Position numbers and translations under genes: made by a program. DNA of 64,000 nucleotides from Acorus gramineus (lineage: Eukaryota > Streptophyta > Magnoliopsida > Acorales > Acoraceae), in the NCBI GenBank assembly GCA_030737835.1, contig JAUJYN010000012.1, positions 6,571,003 through 6,635,002 of the forward strand, read 5' to 3'. The notes beneath the pieces are model-generated. The model did no database searches. It was not told the origin of the DNA and worked only from the letters and a program-made list of their open reading frames with translations. Each line of letters begins with the position of its first letter. Within the stretch, counting starts at the first letter, position 1. Below, in pieces: positions 42,275 through 52,629 of the stretch.

Positions 42275-42275
42275 A

Positions 42276-42635
42276 ATTGAAGACCTAAAACAAAAAATAA
42301 ATCAAAGTTTTCTTTCCTGAATAAAGGAAAATCATCAACATATCATATTAAAAACCACAGCATGGACTTCTAAAATATTTCCCAAGCATTTCTTTTACTC
42401 AAGTTTGTTAAAAATTTAAAAAAAATCTGGAGCACCTGCTGTTTTTATGTGGCTGGTCACATTAAAGTGAAAGAAAGTATTATATGGGGGGCTAGAAAAC
42501 AGAACAGCTGCTGAGTGCAGAGAAATCTTTTGCAAAGCAGTTAAAGAAAGGCCACTCACTTGGCTTTTGTTCATTTTCCAAATTCAGATCATAAACCCTC
42601 CATTTTGCAGGCCTAAAACAAAATATAAATCAAAG
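42276..42635. other. Spacer with a short direct repeat
   Basis: The block cctaaaacaaaa..ataaatcaaag occurs at about 42285-42308 and again at about 42611-42635, just before the tail of the next LINE. It could be a remnant of LINE insertion duplications. No gene is visible. Confidence 0.45.
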
Positions 42636-43690
42636 TTTTTTTTTTTTGATTGGTAATCAAATGTGTATTGCTACATGAAAGATGAACCTTACAAAACAGG
42701 GTATGCCATGCTATACAAAGCAAAAGGACATAAGAGAAATTGAAAAAAACCTTGCATCCAAAGGAGGGAAAGGGAGCAAAACAACCCTAAATCCCTTTGA
42801 ATGAAGTTACAATTGATAATGGACAAAAAAATCAATCATCGTTTGCCTCAGGTGAAAAAGGTGCCCTCCTTGTCAAGTGCAAGAGCTGTGAGCAAGGCCT
42901 GCCAAAGATGAGAGGGAGAAATAGATGTTTCACCCCTAGTTAATTGATAGGAAGCGAGGATATCAGCGGGAGAATTTCCTTCTCTATGAATATGAGAAAT
43001 CTTCCAGTTTTGGAGACAGTTCAGTCCATGGTGAATGTGTCGCAGAGAGCGAATGGAGGTCCATGGACGAGCACCTTTCCCTTTAACCCATGAGATTGCT
43101 GTAATAGAATCAGATTCAATCCACACCTTGTGATAGCTAAGAGTGATGGCCAGCCATCAAGGTGATAGAAGGCATGTCATGACGCCAGCAGTACCCTGAA
43201 TGAATTTCGCTTTATCATTGCGAAGAAGGGTTCCATATCCACCTCAATCGTCGGATAGAGAGCCGTCCGAATTCAGCTTTATCCATCCTGTTTTGGGGGG
43301 TGACCAGCTGACTGTAGTAGAAGAATCAATAATTTCTGAAATAAAAATTGCAAAGAAAGATGCAATTTTTTGAATCTCCGGTGAGTGCACAGCTTTTAAG
43401 GCAAGAGAGTTACATCTGCTCGAGATATCAGCCTTGATTCTTCTTAGGAGGACTAGTTTGTGGGTGGATTTTCGAGAGAAGACTCGGGCATTCCTTTCCA
43501 ACCAGATATGCCAGCAATAAATGGGTAGACAGATCTGCAATAGGGACTTCTGGATCGGGCAAAATAAATCAAAGTTGGTTCTGCAAAGTTCAGACACTGT
43601 GTTTAATGAGTTGGTTTTAAAGAGAGATTGGAAAAGAATGATATAATAAAAATGTGGGTCAAATTTAGTTGTTGAACCTCTCATTTTTTG
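42636..43690 (-). mobile_element. LINE 3' end with RNase H
   Basis: A T-run at 42636-42648 is the tail. The piece 42848-43126 encodes MWIESDSITAISWVKGKG and HIHREGNSPADILAS. The piece 43244-43684 encodes YCWHIWLERNARVFSRK (linker) and GWIKLNSDGSLSDD (first RNase H motif). A frameshift separates them. The copy ends at about 43690, so it is strongly 5'-truncated. The RNase H motifs are well kept. Confidence 0.8.
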
Positions 43691-44299
43691 CTCACACCAA
43701 CAAGTCCTAATAAACGGTTACACGCCTTGGAAGGGAAAGAACCGTAATTTTAATTGGGGGGGGGGGATAACACATGGTAAAAAACTACAAATGCATGAAT
43801 TGTATTAATTACTACTAGTATATACATTTGTTACTGTCTCTTTGTGTTTGACAATTTGTCCCACTTATAAATTCAACTGTACAATATTTCACATGAAAAA
43901 TACAGGTTACCACAACACTCACTATATAGGAATCCAATGTGGTATAGCATGACCACATTTTTTAGTTTGTTATGGCCCAGTCATTGATAAAATGAATAGA
44001 ACTCTCCCAAAAAAAAAATTCATAATTAGGGGTACTTTCTTGAAAAACAACTGTATTTCTTATTAGCAAAAGGAGCAACAACACAACACATCCTAGTTTG
44101 TATCCTAATGGATTGTAGTGTCTTTATGAATCCTAATATGTCACAAGTCAAGATTTTCTATAAGTTACATATTACTAAGATCTTTCCTCCACGCTTTACA
44201 AAGAATTGAATGCAGATTCTCTAGAAATTCTACAGGTATGTCTGAAAAGGTGGAGCTGCGTTATTGAGCAGTGAAGCATGGGCGCACAACCTCTTGATC

Positions 44300-44306
<7 letters not shown>
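43691..44306. other. AT-rich spacer, no gene seen
   Basis: AT-rich, with a G9 run near 43751-43769. No domain or repeat end recognised. Confidence 0.5.

Positions 44307-44362
<56 letters not shown>
44307..44362. repeat. (TA)28 microsatellite
   Basis: A pure TA dinucleotide run of 56 bp, which is likely to be length-polymorphic. Confidence 0.95.
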
Positions 44363-44364
<2 letters not shown>

Positions 44365-44639
44365 TTTTTATTATTTTTCATTCATGTTGGTGGTTCTAAA
44401 ATCCATGGACTTCTAATATCCAAAAATGAGACCAAGTGCTAGTGAGGAATTCAGGGCCCACTCCATCCATAAGTCAAATTAAGATGTATAAAACCTCTAG
44501 AGAGGTCCACCAATATAATCAGAAGTCAGAACAATGAAAAGAACCATGTAAAGCCAACTCCAAATTTCCATTTTCACACGCAATGGCATCATGGATGGTG
44601 ATTAATTTTACCCCATTAGGAAAGGTTCCCATCAGAACC
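44363..44639. other. Spacer, no gene seen
   Basis: Nothing recognised before the gypsy fragment that follows. Confidence 0.45.
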
Positions 44640-44945
44640 GAGCATCGTTCTTCTTGAGAAAATCATGGCGATCACTTCCGGACCCCAAACAACAACATGG
44701 ATAGATCCCATTCTGGCCTACCTTAAGGATGACATCCTACCGTAGGATAAAGAAGAAGCAAGGAATATTAAGAACCGAGCAACCCGGTTCTAATTTTTTT
44801 TATTAAGGCTCTCTTTACAAGAAGAGTTTCAGAGGACCATGCTTACGCTGTGTGACGCTTGAAGAAGCCATAGAAATCCTAACTGATGTGCACTGTGGCA
44901 TATTAGGGAGCCACATGGATTAAGATCTCCGACTCATTGCGTGTT
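44640..44945 (+). pseudogene. Ty3/gypsy RNase H-integrase junction relic
   Basis: The plus strand encodes TWIDPILAYLKDDILP, then after a stop EEARNIKNRATRF, then EEFQ/KKSFRGPCLRCVTLEEA, then EILTDVHCGILGSHMD. This is the region between RNase H and the H2C2 zinc domain of Tat/Athila-type gypsy polyproteins (the family reads W-x-x-PI-x-x-YL, LYRRSF-x-GP-x-LRC, HxGxCGxH). It ends abruptly at 44945, where sequence of the opposite strand takes over. Confidence 0.75.
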
Positions 44946-44949
44946 GACA

Positions 44950-46857
44950 ACAGGGTATTTCTAGTCTACCCTGGGAAGGATTCGATCGACCTAGTCAAGA
45001 AGTGTGAATCAGCCTAGTTACCGGTGTCAACCAAGATCCTTTTTATGTCAAAATTGAAAATGCGCAAAGTGATAACTAGCGCATCTGAATGGAGCACCTG
45101 GACTCCTTCCAGGTCATCATCAAAGAAGGAAATGACCCCCTTGTCATCCCTTTTCTCCTTCTTCATGGCCAGTTTGGGTTCTTAGTCTATTTGCATCATC
45201 TCGAAGGAGATGTTCATGTTCTTCAAAGCCCTGTGGACAGTTTTTGGATCGGTGAAGTAAGATTCACCTCCAAAAATGGCGTCGATGACCCCTGTCGAAG
45301 TGTTGGGGTTGACGTTTGTTACGTGATGCTCTTTCGTGGCCGGGGCTTTATCGGAAGAGAGGTAATCCTTCAGATGTCCATTTTGGACCTGTTCTTCCAG
45401 GAAACTCCGAAAGGTGAGGCATTTGTTGGTGATGTCCCTGACACTTTTGTGGTAGTTGCAATGGAGAATTTGGTCTCACTTCGACTCGTCTCCCCGCATT
45501 TGCCCTTAGATTTTGGCAGCATCTGAGACTGCAATATTTTGAAATAAGTCCCGCGCCCTTCTCTCACTTTATTGGTTGAAGCACTGGTCTTTTTGTCTTT
45601 CTCGCCGCGCTGATCCTTGAGATGCAAATTAGACGGGTGTTTTGCTGGTGCAGTGGTGGCGGCTGTCGTTGGTGACGTCTTCGAAACAACCACCGTGTGC
45701 TTGAGGGGCTTGGACTACTCTTCAACCTAGGCTTACTTCTCAACGCACTCCATTAGATTCTAGAGGTCAAAAGGTGTACGCTTAATAAATGACTCCATAA
45801 TACCATTTTCGGCGAGAAGGCCATTCTAGAAGGCCATGATAGCAGCGTCTTCCTTGCAATCCTCTACCTCGAACTTCAGGAGGCAAAAATTATCAACATA
45901 TTGTCGGATCATTTCGTCCTATTGCATCTGAATCTTCATCAGATCTCCCAGGTCTTTCCATTGATTGCTACAAATGAAATGTTCGACAAACATAGTACCA
46001 AGCTCTTCGAATGTGTGGATTGCGGCGGGTGGAAGCAGATGACACCAAGTGAGTGTCGCCCCCTCCAGGCTAAAGGGGAAGAGACAATACATCAAAATGT
46101 CATACTACTTGTATAACGCCATCGAGTATCTGAACGCAATGATATGGTCATACAGATCCAAGGTGCCATTATAAAGCTTGAATTTTGGCTGAGCAAACTT
46201 ACGTGGAAGTCGTTCCTTAAGTATGGCGTTACAGAATGGGGAGGTGAATCCTCACAGGGCGTGTTTGACCATCACTTGGTCCAGAGCACGCCGTACCTCG
46301 GACCTCAAAACATGGTGAGGTAAGACTATAACCCCTCTAGTTTGCAGAGTGGGTTTTTGGTGAAGTCGTGGATCATCCTGGCATCTATGCGATGCTTCGT
46401 GCTAGATGGATCGTTCCTAGTGGGGGAAGTGCCCATGTGAGCGGTGTCTTCTTCTATTAGAGGAGGATGCGCTTCCCTCCGAGTAAAGCTTTGGACCGTC
46501 TGCGTGAGCGGTGTCCTTTTCTATTAGAGGAGGATGCGCTTCCCTCTGAGCCAGGGGTGGTAACCCGTGCAGCTACCGGATCAAGCTGTATGATAGCTTG
46601 GCCCTGGATGTCCCCACCATTTTGCTTACGTTGATGTTGCTACATGGCTGCGAAGAATTGTTGCATTGATCCCTCGAGGAATTGCTGAATTAATCCTTCC
46701 ATCCGTTCAAAGAAATTTCCTAAGATGTTTAGACAATTCGCCTGAAATTCTGAGCTTGACTAGCCAAGGTTGCAGGCGAACCATCCTTAGCGGCCGCAGG
46801 GAAGGTAGGCCTTCCTAGGACACGCAGTTGCTGGAGTTACGACTGTTCGTTCTTGTA
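44950..46857 (-). pseudogene. Ty3/gypsy gag-protease relic
   Basis: From right to left on the minus strand and with many stops: a spacer; a capsid part (AQPKFKLYNGTLDLYDHIIA, LEGATLTWCHLLP, FEELGTMFVEHFICSNQWKD, DEMIRQYVDNFCLLKFEVED, IKRTPFDL); a degenerate zinc region (CNYHKSVRDITNKCLTF); and protease text ending RIFNFDIKRILVDTGN, with the DTG active site at 45020-45028. Capsid and protease match the Retrotrans_gag and gypsy aspartic protease patterns. Reverse transcriptase does not follow. A 50-bp block near 46440-46550 is duplicated. Confidence 0.8.
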
Positions 46858-46876
46858 TCTCACAGACGGCACCAAA
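46858..46876 (-). other. Primer-binding site of the gypsy relic
   Basis: The minus strand reads TTTGGTGCCGTCTGTGAGA next to the LTR end. This is a common primer-site neighbourhood of plant Tat-type elements, different from the initiator-Met site of Tek-1 and the copia copies. Confidence 0.6.
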
Positions 46877-46877
46877 C

Positions 46878-47645
46878 TGAGGAGGTATTTTTCTCCTTCA
46901 CTCAACTTTATCGGGAGCCTCCTTCTCGAATTCGGACCTAGTGAAATGTGGATCCTGTACTCGAAAAAGGAATTAGGGGGACACCGGTGTGGTGCCACTC
47001 AAGGGGACTTTGAAGAGATGTATCAGTAAGGGAATTCAAATGTTTATCTCACTAATTATGTAGCTTGATAAAAAGTTAACCCATACTTTGGTCTGCTGTT
47101 GACCTTCCCTTTTATGTGGTTCATGGGCTAGATAGCCATTATCATTGGCCTCATAGCCGTTGTAACAATTTTCACTTAATGGCTACTTAGTGGGTGAGTT
47201 TTGTGGAAACTGCCTTGCTTTATTGTAGTTGAATGTGTCCTGAATTACCCATATGTTATGGGTAATGGACCTTAATTACCCACTTGATAGTTACAGGCGT
47301 CATGGTATCTGACAGTTTCTGAGGTCCTCCTCGTGGTCTTGGTGTCTGGTTGGTACACAGAGCCCTGCTTGTCGTGTACCTGGCCATTTTCTAGCGAGGT
47401 GTAAGACCGTCCAACCAAACCTGATTCAATCTGGTCGTGTCTCACCTGCTCGGGATGATATTCTCCCCTCCGACCTAGCTTATTTCGATGAGAGGCTAGT
47501 CTAGTTGTGTCTTATCTGCTCGGGAGTGTCTGCTTGATATTCCACTATTAGGTTCGGGTCCTCAGATGTCAGATACAGAGGTCCATGCTCGTCTAAGCCC
47601 TGACACGTATCGCTTTTTAACAGGGTGTATATTTTTCCATGCACA
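46878..47645 (-). repeat. 5' LTR of the gypsy relic
   Basis: About 768 bp from TGTGCATGG at the right to a CTCCTCA end beside the primer-binding site. The same LTR, in plus orientation and more diverged, occurs at 54939-55799. Repeated cccgagcaggtgagacacgacc units occur in its first half. Boundaries are read from the match to that solo LTR and are accurate to a few bases. Confidence 0.75.
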
Positions 47646-48499
47646 CTAATCTATTAAATTTTATTTGAATTTTAAAATTCACCTATATAAAAATTTTAAG
47701 ATTGAAATATGATTGAAATAAATTTAAAAGCAAATTTAAATTTAAATTGCATCAAATTTGAGCACTTGTTGATGTATCAACGACATCAAGTCAATCCCCC
47801 TTGCCTTGTTGGATCAATGAATGAGTGAGTAATGATCCCAAACACAAGATAAGATGACGATTTTACTGAGACTAAAGCACCCGTACCAAAAAAAAAAGCA
47901 ACAGTTGGACAAGTAGGTAATGTTGGGGAAGGTGCGTAGCATTTTGACACACTTAAATCGGTCGAGGCAAAGGACTACCTTGCTTCGCTTATGCTCCACT
48001 CGACCGAAGCGAAATCACATAAGGGGGTACCACCTATGTGATTTTTTTTTTAAAATCGCGTAAGGGGTACCCCCGTATGTTGTTTTAGTTACACCTTATG
48101 TGATTTTAAAATCGGATAAAGTTAAATTTTAATATGTATCTTAAAATGGAGATAGAAATTATTTTTTAGGGAGGTCTAATGTATAAATCATGCCTCCAAT
48201 GAAATAAATAAATAAATAAAAACCCAGGTCAATACTGATCGGGTCAAATGTTAGATTGTGCAACTAAACTTTGGGTGAGATTAAACGTGAATATAAAAAT
48301 AAATCAAAGCTATTTTTACAAATTGCCCTTTACAAACCCAAACAAAGTGCACCCATTTTTTTAATTTTAAATCATACTTCACATCTGTGCACGCACGTAA
48401 TGGAGTCATTACCCACCGAGCGTGATAATCCGTTCTAAATAGACATTCTTGGTACAATAACCACATAAATACCTTGTTCTTCAGCGAAATCTTCGGCCT
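47646..48499. other. Spacer with a short inverted repeat
   Basis: No gene. At 48012-48042 the words aaatcacataagg and cctatgtgattt form an inverted repeat around a gggtacca loop, and a related ggggtaccccc block follows. Confidence 0.5.
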
Positions 48500-49164
48500 C
48501 CATAATTATACTCATGGTAATTTTAAAAAGTTAGGTGAAGCGCGCACACTTTTTTTTATATATTTTGATAATGGTGTATATCAGTATATGTTTTCTTATA
48601 TTAGAATGTAATATTTATTTTTCATTTAGTTAATATATATACAAATTTACTGGATTGCATGTTTCATTTTTTTCTAATGATACCTATTTTCTTACGTGTA
48701 GTAACATCTTTAAAAAGATAAAAATAAAAAATATTGAATTTGTGTGTATGACTTATATGGAACATTACCTGTTTGTTAACGTATTGTTACGTGTTGTTCT
48801 GATTTATAGTCTTGTATGCTTTGACAACTCCAATAAGATATATAAAATATGTTAGTTTTTATTTTTGAGTTTTTTGTGTGGGTCCATTAAATTCATTATA
48901 ATATTTATACCTTAAAAATTTTGTGAATATATATACTTTTTTTTTATACAATACCTTCAAAAGATTGAAAGCACATGAGAATTGAGCACATGTGAATAGC
49001 ATAATATCCTATAATATTATCTATTTTTTTTAAATCATACACTCTCTAAATAAAGTGTATGCTATTATATGAAATGAAGTATGTACTGAGATACATTAGT
49101 GTGCTTTTTTTTAAGTTAAAAAATGATTTTTTTTCGTTATATACTATGATAGAACTCCATATAT
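48500..49164. repeat. Far-upstream module F2
   Basis: Repeats F1 (18500-18960): attgcatgtttcat, cttacgtgtagtaacatcttt, gaatttgtgtgtatgactt and following AT-rich parts. The promoter and exon side of the unit, expected to the left, is missing or too diverged to see. Confidence 0.55.
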
Positions 49165-49196
49165 TATGATAGCGTAGTATATACTACGTTATCATA
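49165..49196. repeat. 32-bp near-perfect palindrome
   Basis: Two 16-base arms, TATGATAGCGTAGTAT and ATACTACGTTATCATA, are inverted copies with a single mismatch. The centre is between 49180 and 49181. The right arm alone is repeated at the right end of Cop-3 (54032-54047). Confidence 0.9.
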
Positions 49197-49263
49197 GCAT
49201 ATGTGGCTATAAAACGGACTGAGTGCATCATCACTCTTCCTTTTATCGCCATGATCCTTCTTT
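49180..49263. repeat. Left copy of 84-bp direct duplication around Cop-3
   Basis: This 84-bp stretch is identical to 54031-54114 and the two copies flank Cop-3 exactly. It contains the start of the upstream module (tatcgccatgatcc). Confidence 0.95.
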
Positions 49264-49380
49264 ATATATATATGCTAGGGTTAAGGGTAGATTAGTCTTT
49301 TCCTTGTTTCCCTTTTGTACTATAAGTATTGGCTACAAGCCCTAATAATACAATTGATTCATTCTTTTCATATTCTAACA
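49264..49380 (+). repeat. 5' LTR of Cop-3, first bases missing
   Basis: Matches the 3' LTR from about ATATGCTAGGG onwards with two differences (one inside the TATA box region, TATAAGTATT against TATAAATATT). The expected start TGTTAAATG is absent and the LTR joins genomic sequence at CCTTCTTT. Confidence 0.85.
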
Positions 49381-49394
49381 TGGTATCAGAGCTT
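49381..49394 (+). other. Primer-binding site of Cop-3
   Basis: TGGTATCAGAGCTT stands directly after the 5' LTR, as in Cop-2. Confidence 0.9.
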
Positions 49395-49573
49395 GAATCC
49401 AATTTTTTTCTTTGATCGTCGACGTCCCGTCGCCCCGCGCCGCCGTTGCGCCACCGTGCCGCCGCTGCACCGCCCGCCGCCGTCGTGCCACCGCTGCACC
49501 GCCCCGCGCAGCCGCCGCGTCGCCCCGCGCCGCCGCGTGTCGCCGCTGCACCGCCCAGCACCGCCACTGCGTT

Positions 49574-49609
<36 letters not shown>

Positions 49610-50329
49610 CGCCCCGCGCCGCCCCGAGCCACCGCTGCGCCGCCCCCGTGCCGTCGCTGCGCTTCCTCGCGCCGCCGCTGCACCGCCCCTCCCAGCCGCT
49701 GCGCCGCCCTCTCGCGCCGCCTCGGGCAGCCCAGCCGCGGCTGTGCCACCCTGCCGCACCGCCTCGCACTGCTGCACCACCCTGCCGCGCCGTCCAGCGC
49801 TGCCCGCGCCTCGTCCGCGCCCCGTCCGCGCCGTGCCCGCGCCCCGTCCGCGCCGTGCCCGCACACACGCGCCCCGTCCGCGTCTGCCTGCGCGTCATCT
49901 CGGAATCGCGTGATCAGCGCGGATCCGTTTTGATCAGCCCGGATTTCCTGGGATTCTGTCCCGGATTCGGTCCCGGACAACATCCCGGATCTCCCGGGAA
50001 TCTGTCCCGAGTCCCGTGCCTCTCGCCCGCGCGCGTCCAGCTCCAGCTCCAGCGCCCGCGCGCGTCCGACCCGGCTCGGCGCCCGACCCGACCCGGTTCC
50101 AGCGCCCGACCCGACCCGGTTCCAGCGACCGACCCGACCCGGTTCCAGCGACCCGACCCGGATCCGCGACCCGTTTACCGCCTCGTCATCGCCTTTTTCG
50201 GTATTTTCTTTGTCCGGCCGCTACGGGCTCATTCGGACTCCAAATATAGCCATATTGGTACTCATTTTGATCAGTTTTTCGTGATCTACGCATCTGTGAC
50301 TGTTTTGGATCTATCAGATACTGTTTATT
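49395..50329 (+). other. Cop-3 GC-rich leader with A28 tract
   Basis: Runs of gccgcc and cgccccgcgcc are followed by cccgacccggttccagcg repeats. At 49578-49605 a run of 28 A interrupts the GC-rich part and is absent from the Cop-2 leader. Frames in this region are low-complexity. Leader homology with Cop-2 ends near 50303. Confidence 0.75.
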
Positions 50330-51265
50330 TTGATCTATTGCTGTGCAAGTACTATGGATTGCAGATATTGTCACTCCTTTGGTCATGTGACCCTCGATTG
50401 CCGCAAGTTGGCTAGAAAACGTGCTCGAGATGCCGCTTTCTCTTTATCAATCCAGTCGTCTACTCAATCTTCTATTTGTCAGGATCAGATATGTACATCA
50501 ATTGCACCTCGCGTTGCTTCTGCTCAGTCACAGTTTACCACAGCTCACCTTATTGCACATTTAAAGGGGCTACAAGATCACTATCAACAACTTTATGTTA
50601 TGTTACGATCATTGACTGGTATAGATCTTTCTGGTTCTGTTCAGTCTGCTTCTGCTCCCGTACCAGGTATACCGATTACCTCATGGGTTCTTGATTCTGG
50701 GGCTTCCCATCACATGACATCGGATGCATCGATTCTTAATTGTACACCACTCCGTTCTCCTTCACTTATTCGCACTGCTGATGGTTCTCCTATGTCTGTC
50801 TCGAGCTCTGGCATTCTTTCTGATCATTCTCATCGATTTAATGTGCCAAATGTTTTGCATGTTCCTAAACTTTCCATGAGTTTGTTTTCTGTCAGTCAAC
50901 TTGCTGACCTTGGTTATACAATCACATTTGATTCATCATCTTGTTCTGTTCAGGATCGACTTACTGGGAGACGGATTGGGACTGGGCGACGACAAGGTGG
51001 ACTCTATTACATGGATCAGCTTCATGTTCCTCTGCCTTCCGCTGCTTCTGTGCAGTTAGATACAAATTTCCCTTCCCCTTTCGATCTTTGGCATCGTCGT
51101 CTTGGTCATTTGTCTCAGCCTAGACTCCGATATCTTGTTAGCACCGGTGCATTAGGATCATTTTCTCGCACGGATCTTCAACCATGCGTGGGCTGTAAAT
51201 TGGGTAAGACAGTGGCTCTTCCTTTCCTTCCAGTTCGCATATTTCCAATTCTCCCTTTGATTTAG
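50330..51265 (+). pseudogene. Cop-3 zinc knuckle, protease and integrase start
   Basis: 311 codons: zinc knuckle CRYCHSFGHVTLDC near residue 10, protease SWVLDSGASHHM at about residue 120, and the integrase zinc region LWHRRLGHLSQPRLRY with CVGCKLGK near residue 290. Gag upstream of the knuckle is deleted. A one-base loss near 51228 (a T-run one shorter than in Cop-1) ends the frame early. The protein differs from Cop-1 over this stretch far more than in the RT. Confidence 0.85.
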
Positions 51266-52629
51266 TTCATTCTGATATTTGGGGTCCGTCTCCTATTTTT
51301 TCAAAAGGGGGGAATCGATATTATGTCATTTTTATCGACGACTATTCTCGTTTCACTTGGATTTACCTTCTCTCTAGTCGTTCAGATTTATTGCGTATTT
51401 ATACTTCTTTTGCTACCATGGTTGAGACTCAATTTTCTCGTCGTATAAAGGTGTTACGCTCTGATTGTGGTGGTGAATATTGTTCTAAGGCTTTTCGTGA
51501 ATATTTGACATCCCAAGGCACCCTTCCTCAGTTTTCCACTCCTTATGCTCATCAACAAAATGGCGTTGCTGAGCGTAAACACCGCCACATCCTTGAGATG
51601 ACTCGATCTTTACTTCTTTCTGCATCCGTTCCTGTTGAGTTTTGGGGTGAGGCAGTTCTCACAAGTGTGTATCTCATCAATCGCACTCCGTCATCTATTA
51701 CTGGTGGTATCTCACCATCTGAGCGGCTTCACAATCAGCCACCTGCCTATTCTCGTCTTCGTGTTTTTGGTTGCACATGTTTTGTTCTTCTTCCTCCCAC
51801 TGAACGTACCAAGCTTTCTCCTCGTTCTGCTATGTGTGTTTTTCTTGGATACAGTATTCAACACAAGGGTTACAAGTGTTATGATCCTATTGCACGACGT
51901 CTTCGCATTTCTTGTCATGTCACATTTTGGGAGCATCATCCTTATTATGCTCTTCGTTCACCTCCGGCTCCACTTCCTCCGTCTACTGTTGATGACCTTA
52001 TTTTTCTGGATTTCTCCACTCCTGAGTCATCCCCATCGTCTATCCCACCGGCTTCTATTCCTTCATCTGTCCCATCTACGACCTTGCCATCCCCTTCTTC
52101 GGATGATTCATGTGAGCCGAGTCCCCCTGTTGTTGCTCCTGCGCCTGATGTTGTTCAACCAGTAGTCGACCATGCCCCGGCAGTCGACCCCGCATCCGCA
52201 GTTGACCATACACCAGCAGTCGACCCCACACCGGTAGTCGATCCCGCACCAGTTGCTCCTCGTCGCAATCCGCCTCGCGCTCGTCGACCTCCTCAACGAC
52301 TTAGTTTGGTTGCCTCTGATTCTTTTTCTCGTAGTTTTCAGTGTTTTCTTTCAGCTGTTTCCACTCACTGGGAGCCCCAATCATATCGTGAGGCTGTCGG
52401 CATTCCAGAATGGGAAGGTGCTATGGCAGAGGAGCTTAGTGCATTACAACGCACTCATACGTGGAAAATTGTACCACTTCCTCCAGGGAAGACTCCTATC
52501 AGCTGTAAGTGGGTTTATAAGATCAAGACCAACTCTGATGGTTCGATTGAGCGTCACAAGGCTCGTTGGTTGCCCGTGGTTTCACTCAGCAGCATGGTAT
52601 TGATTATGATGAGACATTTGCTCCTGTAG
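51266..52629 (+). pseudogene. Cop-3 integrase core and hinge
   Basis: The integrase core continues as FIDDYSRFTWIYLLSSRSDL, LRSDCGGEYCSKAFREYL, STPYAHQQNGVAERKHRHIL and LRVFGCTCFVLLPP. The conserved aspartates and glutamate are present in one frame from 51391. The hinge has a repeated proline unit (VDPAPAVD-like, about 52155-52245). From about 52250 the sequence becomes nearly identical to Cop-1 and Cop-2. A one-base loss at about 52565 ends the frame in KARWLPVVS, exactly as in Cop-2. Confidence 0.85.

Larger units (their letters stand above)
31600..42275 (-). mobile_element. LINE (L1 type), split by Cop-2
   Basis: The tail T-run is at 31600-31612. Domains follow to the right on the minus strand: RNase H, zf-RVT, reverse transcriptase up to 34634, then (after Cop-2) the rest of the RT, endonuclease and part of ORF1 to about 42275. 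Without Cop-2 the LINE is about 5.3 kb and lacks only the start of ORF1 and the 5' leader. Frameshifts occur in every domain. Confidence 0.85.

Noticed and set aside
44307..44362. 61-codon minus-strand frame with alternating Ile-Tyr
   Set aside because: It is a translation of the (TA)28 microsatellite.
45089..45526. 145-codon plus-strand frame
   Set aside because: Antisense to the gypsy protease and gag region, where motifs such as LVDTG are read on the minus strand.
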